A stretch of DNA of 33,960 nt from Bacteroidales bacterium (GTDB lineage Bacteria; Bacteroidota; Bacteroidia; Bacteroidales; JAADGE01): contig JAOZLS010000008.1 in the NCBI GenBank assembly GCA_029934705.1, positions 1 through 33,960 on the forward strand. The letters run 5' to 3'. Below the pieces are notes generated by a model. The model was not told where the DNA came from and did not search any database. It saw nothing but the letters and a program-made list of their open reading frames with translations. The position numbers and the translations under genes are program-made. Below are positions 7,872 through 14,334 of this stretch, piece after piece. Each line of letters begins with the position of its first letter. Position 1 is the first letter of the stretch.

Positions 7872-10800
7872 TTATTGAATAATTATTTTTTGAGTGTAAA
7901 TTTTTGCTCCTGTTTTAATATTAATAAAATATATTCCTTTTTGGGAGTTCGACAAATCAATTGATAACTGATTATTAATAACTGATAATTGTTTTATTGT
8001 TTTTCCTGTTATATCTATGATTGAAACGCTGCAAGGTCTTGCAGACGCTTGCAGGTTTTTAAACTCGAGATTAAAAATTCCGTTTGATGGGTTTGGGAAA
8101 ATTGAAATTTCATTATTTTCAATACTTTTAATGCTTACAACTTGTTGAAATTCATAAGCACCAATTTCTATTATTGAATTATTGATACGTGTATTTCCCG
8201 ACAGGTCAAATTCTGGAATTGAGTATCCTGCCATGTTGGATAAACCTGCATCAATACAAGGTGAATGTTCTTGTAAACTGTAATTCGACAAACTTGCTAC
8301 AAAATTTGGGTTTATATTTAAATTATCAGTGTATTCTCCGTTAAATTGAGAGTCGTCGCCTAAAATAATTTGCGACAATCCGCCTTTTATGTCATTATTC
8401 AGGAAAGTGATATTATCTGTTAGTCCGTCTAATCTAAGCTGGTCGCCCCATTCCTGTGCATCAGCAAGATTATCCCAAAAAATATTATTTACAAAAGTAG
8501 GTTCGTTTGTCATTGTTATTTGGTCAGTTTCGGTGCAATAAAATCCTCCGGCATTTGGGCAGTAATTATTTGCAATTGTGTTATTTACAAATTTAGATTG
8601 AGTGTTTACGGCAAAAATAGCACCTCCAATTCCGTAGCTTGAATTCGCACCTTGTAATGCTTGATTTCCAATTAAAAGGTTATTAATAATTTCAGGACTT
8701 GAGTTTATCATATAAATCGCACCGCCTTTTCCTCCTTGATTATCAAGCATATATGTATTTGAAATTGCAGTATTATTAGTAAAGATGCAGTTTTCAACCT
8801 TACCGCCTTTATATTCGGTATCAAAATAAGCCAAAGCACCACCGGCTCCGTAAGTAAAGTTTCTGTCGAAAGTGCAATTAGCAAATATTGGTGAAGCATT
8901 AATCATTATTGCTGTTGCACCTGCTTGGTCGTTAAAATCATCTAAAAATAGATTATTTACTTTTGAATATGAGAAATTAACATAAGCAAAATGGCTATCA
9001 GTATCAGGTTCTAAAAAAGCAATATGTTTCCAACCTCCTGTTGTGTATTGAATCATTGAATAAAATGCTGTTGTATCGGCAGTTGTAATTGTAATATTAT
9101 TATCGGCAGTTCCAATTGCTTGTATGTTTCCTTCAACTATAAAACCATTATTACCGTAAAAATAGAGTTCGGTTCCAGCTTCAATAATAAGAGTTTTACC
9201 TGCTGAAACTGTAATGTCTGAATTTACGTAATAAACTCCTTGTGAGATTGTTCCATTCATTTCGCCACCAATAATATTTACATTTTGGGTTTCTTGAAAT
9301 TCAAAGCAACCAATATCAATTGTTCCGTTAGCAATTCTTGGATTTCCGTTTACATCAAATTCTGGTAAGTTTAAGTTTGAAACATTGGTTGTTCCCATAT
9401 TTATCATTGGCGAAAAATGTTGTAAATTTGAAGCAATTTCATTTTCATATTCAAAAGCAGGATAAAAAGAGTTGCAATTTTCAAAATCTCCTGTAAATGT
9501 CCAACCAGCATAAGAATCTCCATCTAAACCATCTAAACTATAGGTGTTTGAGCAGTTATAGAAATTTGGAACAGAGCCGTCGTTTGCGATAGAAATATCT
9601 CCAAAAAAACTATCGCCTTTATTATACCAAAAAAGTGAATTGTAAATATTTGGGCTTGAATTTACTATGTATAAGGCATTTCCTTGGTGTTCGGAAGTAT
9701 TGAAAATAAGACTATTATTAGACATATTTGTATTATAGTTTCCGTTTATATAAATTCCGCCTCCGGCATCACTCGCAATATTGTTGAAAATTAAATTTGA
9801 GTTTACATTAATACTTCCTCCCGAAAGTGAAATTCCGCCTCCTTTATAGTTTGTAGAATTATGATGTATTTTGTTACTTGCTACAAGTCCTGTTCCGCCG
9901 TCAATGGCAATTCCGCCACCTGCTCCGTTAAATTTTGGAGGGTTTTTGGCTTTGTTTGATAAGTTATTATTAGAGGTAAAATTTGAATTTTTATTATATT
10001 CCGGTAAATTATATTTTTGATTAGTGATTTTTGAATTATTAATTTCTAATATAGGAATTATTTTTTTCTTTGCTTCGGAATAATTTGTGCTATTATGATG
10101 AATTTCATTATATGCAAAAAAGATGTTGTTACTACCAATAAGAGAAACTCCGCCACCTTCATAATATGCTTGATTATCGGCAATTTCATTATTTGTAATT
10201 TCAGCATTACAATTTGAAGCATAAATTCCACCACCGGAACTATAATTGTCTGTTGCAATGTTGTTTGTAATAATATTATTTTGAATTAATGCAGCATTTA
10301 AAGAATAAAGATATAATGCTCCACCATATTCAATTGTTTCATTTTCATTAAATAAATTTTCGTTAATATTTATTGCAGAATTGTTTGCATAAATTGCTCC
10401 TCCCTTATTTCCCGCATAATTATTTTGAAAAGACGAGTTTAAGATTTCAATGTCAGAATTATTTGCATATATGGCACCACCGTTGTTATCGGCTTTATTA
10501 TTTTCAAAAATAGAATTCGAAATTGTTATATTATTCCAATTTTCGATATTAAAAACAGCACCGTTGCTGTTAGGTTCAGTTTCGCTTTCAGCCCAAGCGT
10601 TTTGGAATTCGCAAAAGTTAAAAACCGATGCAGAGTTACTTGCATCAAGTGTGTTAAAATCAATTCCATACCACCAATCAGCCGCATATCCGGTAGAGAA
10701 AATGATGTGATTATCAGTTGTTCCGCTTGCATTTATGCAACCATTAACCGTGAGTTTGGATTTTTCAGAAAACAGAATTTCTGTTCCAGCTTCTATATTA

Positions 10801-11795
10801 AGACATTCTCCGGTTGGAATTGTAATATCACCCAAAATAATATAAGGCGAGTTTGCCAAAGTCCAATTTCCGGAAACATTTCCGGTATTTATCGCTGTTC
10901 CGTTTGTTACAATTTCATAAAGTTCGGTTGTTACAGTTGAAATGTAGTCGTTTTTAACTGCAATTGCTTTAAGTTCGGTGTTTTCAGAAATAGTTACAGC
11001 ACCTGTATATAATGCTGAACTTGTTGTTGGTTGACTACCATCGGTTGTATAATAAATTGAGGCATCTGCCGGACTCGACGTTATTAAAACATCTGTTGCC
11101 GTTGCAAAAGAACCGCTTGCAGGTAACATCTGTGGCGGATACGCAGGGGGTATCATTATTTTGTATGAACGTTCACTTTCTAAGATAAAGTCATCAGCAA
11201 AATCATCATTAAAAGCAAGTTGTATTCCTTTTGTGCCATCAATATTTTGTATTCCTACTGTTGCAAAATATGTGTCTTCAATATTTGTGGCATCAATTGT
11301 TCTGTAATTAAATTGAATTGAATTTTCTGATGGTTTTATAACAAGTTGCATTGTAATATGCCCGTCGGCATCGTTAATTTTTAACGAATCCCACTGGATA
11401 ATAGTTCTTTCGGTATTTTTGTGATAATATATATTATTATAAGTTGCTTCGTTAGTTAAATCGTTCCAATATGGTGCAATAAGTAATTTTTGGGTTTCTG
11501 TGTTTGGAAGTAGAGTATTATCTGACGGGATATTACCTGAATTTTCAAAAGTTACTGCACCGTCAACAGCAATTCTGAGAGTTGTATATTCTGTTCCGTA
11601 AAATGTAAAATTCCCGATAGGTGCAGGAGATGTTATACCGTTGTCTTGTCCTGCGAGGTCTGTAAGTTTATTTTGTGGTATTTTTATGTCTTCAAACTCG
11701 TAACTTGTCTCAAACCATTGATACTCTTGTGCGTATGTTTTATAATCAAATAAAGTAATAAGGACTAAAGTTATTGCTATTAATGTATATTTCAT
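7872..11795 (-). CDS. Large T9SS-sorted protein with two beta-helix blocks and chitobiase C-terminal-like domain
   Basis: This 1307-residue protein starts with a signal peptide (1-22, ending TYAQ). About 25-215 is a nidogen-like or anchor-type beta-sandwich (IAVDGAVTF, LLIAPYWNDL). About 218-298 is a chitobiase/beta-hexosaminidase C-terminal-like Ig domain (IYYTTDGSQPTTSSALYTG). A first parallel beta-helix block (300-830) and a second (880-1190) each end in a choice-of-anchor Q segment (NPRIANGTIDIGCFEFQ; NTRINNSIIEIGAYEFQ). A type A sorting domain closes it (about 1238-1307). There is an odd N/K-rich, repeat-free insert at about residues 571-622, between two coils that both read HHNSTNY. No catalytic site is recognisable. 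It is the second gene of the operon, 44 nt after the small ORF at 11840. Its sorting domain shares 112 identical bases with that of the next gene. Confidence 0.87.
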   Translation of the reverse strand: MKYTLIAITLVLITLFDYKTYAQEYQWFETSYEFEDIKIPQNKLTDLAGQDNGITSPAPIGNFTFYGTEYTTLRIAVDGAVTFENSGNIPSDNTLLPNTETQKLLIAPYWNDLTNEATYNNIYYHKNTERTIIQWDSLKINDADGHITMQLVIKPSENSIQFNYRTIDATNIEDTYFATVGIQNIDGTKGIQLAFNDDFADDFILESERSYKIMIPPAYPPQMLPASGSFATATDVLITSSPADASIYYTTDGSQPTTSSALYTGAVTISENTELKAIAVKNDYISTVTTELYEIVTNGTAINTGNVSGNWTLANSPYIILGDITIPTGECLNIEAGTEILFSEKSKLTVNGCINASGTTDNHIIFSTGYAADWWYGIDFNTLDASNSASVFNFCEFQNAWAESETEPNSNGAVFNIENWNNITISNSIFENNKADNNGGAIYANNSDIEILNSSFQNNYAGNKGGAIYANNSAININENLFNENETIEYGGALYLYSLNAALIQNNIITNNIATDNYSSGGGIYASNCNAEITNNEIADNQAYYEGGGVSLIGSNNIFFAYNEIHHNSTNYSEAKKKIIPILEINNSKITNQKYNLPEYNKNSNFTSNNNLSNKAKNPPKFNGAGGGIAIDGGTGLVASNKIHHNSTNYKGGGISLSGGSINVNSNLIFNNIASDAGGGIYINGNYNTNMSNNSLIFNTSEHQGNALYIVNSSPNIYNSLFWYNKGDSFFGDISIANDGSVPNFYNCSNTYSLDGLDGDSYAGWTFTGDFENCNSFYPAFEYENEIASNLQHFSPMINMGTTNVSNLNLPEFDVNGNPRIANGTIDIGCFEFQETQNVNIIGGEMNGTISQGVYYVNSDITVSAGKTLIIEAGTELYFYGNNGFIVEGNIQAIGTADNNITITTADTTAFYSMIQYTTGGWKHIAFLEPDTDSHFAYVNFSYSKVNNLFLDDFNDQAGATAIMINASPIFANCTFDRNFTYGAGGALAYFDTEYKGGKVENCIFTNNTAISNTYMLDNQGGKGGAIYMINSSPEIINNLLIGNQALQGANSSYGIGGAIFAVNTQSKFVNNTIANNYCPNAGGFYCTETDQITMTNEPTFVNNIFWDNLADAQEWGDQLRLDGLTDNITFLNNDIKGGLSQIILGDDSQFNGEYTDNLNINPNFVASLSNYSLQEHSPCIDAGLSNMAGYSIPEFDLSGNTRINNSIIEIGAYEFQQVVSIKSIENNEISIFPNPSNGIFNLEFKNLQASARPCSVSIIDITGKTIKQLSVINNQLSIDLSNSQKGIYFINIKTGAKIYTQKIIIQ
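7999..8110. repeat. 112-bp block identical to 5165-5276, with palindromic core
   Basis: This is the second copy of the identical sorting-domain segment, with the palindromic core at 8029-8044. It occupies the same structural loop. Sequence just outside the block differs, for instance LSVINNQLSIDLS here against LIIKNSQSIIDLS in the other copy. Confidence 0.8.
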
Positions 11796-11839
11796 ATCTT
11801 ACGATTATTAGTTTATAAAGAATTACAGTATTAATTTGT

Positions 11840-12010
11840 TTAATTATTTTCGTTTAAATTATCATTTTCTAAATCCTTCGATAATGATTTAACAATTTTT
11901 TTTAATGATTTTATTTGTTCTTTTGTTTCATCTATCCATTCAGATATATCTTTGTTGATATCTTCATTATTCTTGTTAGTTTCTGTTTTGGGTGTTTTCT
12001 TTTCGGACAT
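11840..12010 (-). CDS. Small charged protein, first gene of the T9SS cargo operon
   Basis: The frame encodes 56 residues from the ATG at 12010 to a TAA at 11840-11842. It is almost entirely polar: a K/E/N/D-rich start (MSEKKTPKTETNK), one tryptophan (ISEWIDETKEQ), then a likely amphipathic helix (IKSLKKIVKSLSKDL), and a short acidic N-rich tail. There is no signal peptide or membrane segment, so a cytoplasmic helical protein is expected. A near-consensus promoter ends 16 nt before the ATG, and the stop is 44 nt before the next gene on the same strand, which supports it as a real operon-leading gene. I do not recognise the family. Its function is unknown. Confidence 0.6.
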   Translation of the reverse strand: MSEKKTPKTETNKNNEDINKDISEWIDETKEQIKSLKKIVKSLSKDLENDNLNENN

Positions 12011-12025
12011 TTTTTTTTTTTATTG

Positions 12026-12113
12026 TAAACATATATCAACTTGTAGCTAATATCAAATTTGAGGTATTACAATAAAGATACATCTAAATATAAGGCATTA
12101 CTTTTTAGATACA
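12026..12113 (-). promoter_or_regulatory. Promoter of the minus-strand T9SS operon with tandem upstream sites
   Basis: On the minus strand TTTG (12057 to 12054), a 20-nt spacer and TATGTTTA (12033 to 12026) nearly match the Bacteroidota promoter TTTG-N19/20-TAnnTTTG. Immediately upstream, at 12064-12113, lie two copies of a site close to TGTATCTWWWWWGTAATRCC, 31 bp apart. The block matches 2486-2535 in 41 of 50 positions. Its distance to the -7 box is 31 nt here and 32 nt there. Confidence 0.65.
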
Positions 12114-12199
12114 TTAATGCTAATTAGCAGAGTACTAGTATTATAATGTAGAAATGAAATTGCTAATTAATTGTAAGTATTTACAGTTTTTGTAGTTTT

Positions 12200-12403
12200 T
12201 TAGCGTATTGATGCAAGAAAATTAATAAGATTTTCGTCGGAATTAATATTAAATTTTTTACGAAGTCGGGTTCTGGCAACTCTTATGCTATTTGGTAATT
12301 GGTGTTTTATCATTGAAATTTCTTTTGAAAATATAATTTCAAAATTTAAGTACGAAATTGAAATAATATAATAAAATAAACTTGTTTTTAGTTTTATTAT
12401 CAA
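12200..12403 (-). pseudogene. C-terminal fragment of a LuxR-type helix-turn-helix regulator
   Basis: The last 40 or so residues of this frame read SKEISMIKHQLPNS, then IRVARTRLRKKF, then NINSDENLINFLASI and a stop. This is the recognition-helix end of the LuxR/FixJ-type HTH found at the C-terminus of Bacteroidota TPR regulators (compare S-K-E-I-A ... S-I-R-V-A-R-x-R-L-R-K-K). The start of the HTH and all of the expected TPR and membrane parts are missing. The upstream part of the frame is low-complexity AT sequence. A gene remnant is the best reading; a free-standing mini-HTH protein is possible but less likely. It lies head to head with the intact TPR-AraC gene, 41 nt away. Confidence 0.6.
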
Positions 12404-12411
12404 AATCTCAT

Positions 12412-12419
12412 TAACTTTG
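12412..12419 (+). promoter_or_regulatory. Probable -7 box of the TPR-AraC regulator gene
   Basis: TAACTTTG fits TAnnTTTG and lies 25 nt before the ATG at 12444. A T-rich tract with TTTTTAG about 20 nt upstream could serve as a poor -33 box. The box overlaps the TTG at 12417, which argues against that codon as the start. Confidence 0.45.
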
Positions 12420-12443
12420 AGTTTTCTAAATCAAGTAAAAAAA

Positions 12444-14120
12444 ATGAATAGCTGGCAATATATAAAATATACATATACATTTGTTTTTATATTATTGAGC
12501 TCATTAGTGTTTTCGCAATCAAGAATAATTGATAGTTTAACAAATGAGTTAAATAATGTAATACCTTCTAAAAAAGCCGAATTACTGTCTCAAATTGCTG
12601 ATTCTTATTTACTTATTTCGCCTGAGATATCTGAAAAATATTTACAAAAAGCACTTGTTGAAGCAAACATAAATACAAATAAGAATTTGTTACCTGAAAT
12701 ATACCGGATATACGGAATAATTAAATATTATCAGAATGAAATAGATTCATCTTTTTATTATTATTACAAATCAGTAAAAATTGCCGAAGAACTTGGAGAT
12801 GTAATTGAAGTAGCATCAGGCAATACAAATATTGCAGCATTATTATCAGAAAGAGGAGATTACGGTAGGGCAATACAGTACCTTTTTGTTGCAAGGCAGA
12901 TATTTAGAGACAATAACATAAAAGAGAATGAAGCTATAACACTTAATAATATAGGTTTAATTTATCAAAAATTTAACAAACAAGATTCGGCACTTTATTA
13001 TTTAAAAGAGTCGTTAATTATTAAAAAAGAGCTAAATAACTTGCAAGGTCAAGCTTATACTTTAATTAATATGGCAATAATTGAATATAGGCATAGAAAT
13101 AATTTTATTAATGCAAAGAAAAACTTTGATATTTCATGTCAAATTTTAGAAGATAATAATAATATATATGCAATTTCTTTATTACAATTAGAATTAGGAA
13201 ACTACTACAATTACAAAAGGGACTTTATTAATGCAAAAAAGTACTATATATTAAGTAATGAGTCTGCAAAAAAAATTCAATCTTATAATATTCAAAAACT
13301 AAATAACAAAAGTTTGTACGAAATATTTACTCTTGAGAATGATGTTATTAAAGCTCATTATTATTATAAAGAATATATTGCCTGCAAAGATACACTCGAG
13401 AATGAAGCCATAACTAGAAATATTGATAATCTTAAACTAAAATATGAAACAGAAAAAAAAGAACAAAATATTAATTCTTTAATGGTAGAAAAGAAATTAA
13501 AAGATGCTAAAATAATATTACAAAAAAAAATAATTATAATATTTATAGCTTTAATGCTTGCCACATTAGTGTTCTTGATAATTTTTTATTTTCAATCCAA
13601 AATTCAAAAAAGAGCAAATAAGGATTTAACACATAGAAATTTAGAAGTAATGCAATCTGAAAATGAATTAATAGAAGCAAAAGCTGAATTAGAAACCATA
13701 ATAGAAAATATGCAGATGTCAGATGATAAGGCACTGCAAATTTTAAAGCAATCAAAATTAAATATAGAAGATAAAAAAGAAAAAGAATTGCTTGCAAAAA
13801 TATATAACTCATTTAATAATGATGAAATTTTTTTAAATAACGAACTAACAATTAATGAGTTTTCTAAAATAATAAATTCAAATAAAACTTATATTTCACA
13901 TATTATTAACAATAACTTTAAGATGAATTTTAGCAGCTATGTTAATCATTATAGAGTAAAATATGCAAGAATATTATTAGCAAAACCTAAATATCAAAAT
14001 TATACAATTGAGGCTATTGCAGGTAAATCAGGTTTTAAATCTGTAACTGCATTTAATAAAGCTTTTAAAAAATATACAGGTCTTACACCTTCAAAATTCA
14101 CAAAAAATATTTTTAATTAG
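12444..14120 (+). CDS. Membrane-anchored TPR-AraC family transcriptional regulator
   Basis: The ATG at 12444 gives 558 residues; an in-frame TTG at 12417 is rejected because it overlaps the -7 box. The protein has an N-terminal signal sequence (TFVFILLSSLVFSQ), about 320 residues of TPR helices (e.g. NTNIAALLSERGDYGRAIQY, NNIGLIYQKF), a transmembrane segment near 362-383 (IIFIALMLATLVFLIIF), a coiled coil, and an AraC-type DNA-binding domain near 459-553 (ISHIINNNFKMNFSSYVNHY; AGKSGFKSVTAFNKAFKKYTG; TPSKF). Periplasmic TPR sensor plus cytoplasmic AraC output in one chain is an established Bacteroidota design. The ligand is unknown. It lies between the minus-strand T9SS operon and the plus-strand cargo genes, so it may control one or both. 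No terminator is obvious behind it apart from the dyads at 14185. Confidence 0.88.
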   Translation: MNSWQYIKYTYTFVFILLSSLVFSQSRIIDSLTNELNNVIPSKKAELLSQIADSYLLISPEISEKYLQKALVEANINTNKNLLPEIYRIYGIIKYYQNEIDSSFYYYYKSVKIAEELGDVIEVASGNTNIAALLSERGDYGRAIQYLFVARQIFRDNNIKENEAITLNNIGLIYQKFNKQDSALYYLKESLIIKKELNNLQGQAYTLINMAIIEYRHRNNFINAKKNFDISCQILEDNNNIYAISLLQLELGNYYNYKRDFINAKKYYILSNESAKKIQSYNIQKLNNKSLYEIFTLENDVIKAHYYYKEYIACKDTLENEAITRNIDNLKLKYETEKKEQNINSLMVEKKLKDAKIILQKKIIIIFIALMLATLVFLIIFYFQSKIQKRANKDLTHRNLEVMQSENELIEAKAELETIIENMQMSDDKALQILKQSKLNIEDKKEKELLAKIYNSFNNDEIFLNNELTINEFSKIINSNKTYISHIINNNFKMNFSSYVNHYRVKYARILLAKPKYQNYTIEAIAGKSGFKSVTAFNKAFKKYTGLTPSKFTKNIFN

Positions 14121-14184
14121 TAAAAGTTTTCACTTTTCGAAAAAAACTTATCGCATTGTTTATCAGTGTATTTTCTAAAATTTG

Positions 14185-14242
14185 TCGGCTAATATAGAAA
14201 TTAGCCGATTACAATTTAGGCTAATGTATAAAATAGCCGATT
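14185..14242 (+). promoter_or_regulatory. Tandem pair of palindromic operator-like sites
   Basis: Copy 1 (14185-14208) is a perfect dyad, TCGGCTAAT-N6-ATTAGCCGA. Copy 2 (14218-14242) is AGGCTAATGTATAAAATAGC followed by CGATT. About 21 of 25 positions agree between copies, and the period is 32 bp, near three helical turns. Copy 2 ends about 6 bp before the -33 box at 14248. This looks like a dimeric regulator binding twice on one DNA face. Copy 1 alone could instead act as a weak terminator for the regulator gene. Confidence 0.6.
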
Positions 14243-14247
14243 TCTCA

Positions 14248-14279
14248 TTTGACATACTATTATTTCCTTCATATTTTTG
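14248..14279 (+). promoter_or_regulatory. Bacteroidota-type promoter of the 14335 gene
   Basis: TTTG (14248-14251), a 20-nt spacer and TATTTTTG (14272-14279) fit TTTG-N19/20-TAnnTTTG. The ATG is 55 nt further on, giving a leader of roughly 45-50 nt that is A/T-rich and has no Shine-Dalgarno site. Confidence 0.75.
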
Positions 14280-14334
14280 TTGCATAATAAAAAGCATATC
14301 ATTTTTTTTTTAACATTTTAAATATATAAAAATT

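Noticed and set aside
7961-7995. TAACTGAT direct repeats in the sorting-domain coding sequence as another inserted element
   Set aside because: The repeats resemble ones seen between genes, but the encoded segment has the usual length for this strand of the domain, so insertion is not supported.
10602-10940. Plus-strand frame of 112 codons with several cysteines
   Set aside because: It lies opposite the well-supported beta-helix gene and has no signal peptide, promoter or family features.
12417-12443. TTG at 12417 as start of the regulator gene
   Set aside because: It overlaps the -7 box TAACTTTG. The ATG at 12444 gives a normal signal sequence.
13543-13812. Hydrophobic minus-strand frame of 89 codons
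   Set aside because: It is antisense to the membrane segment and coiled coil of the TPR-AraC gene. Leucine-rich shadows are expected opposite Lys/Glu-rich AT sequence.
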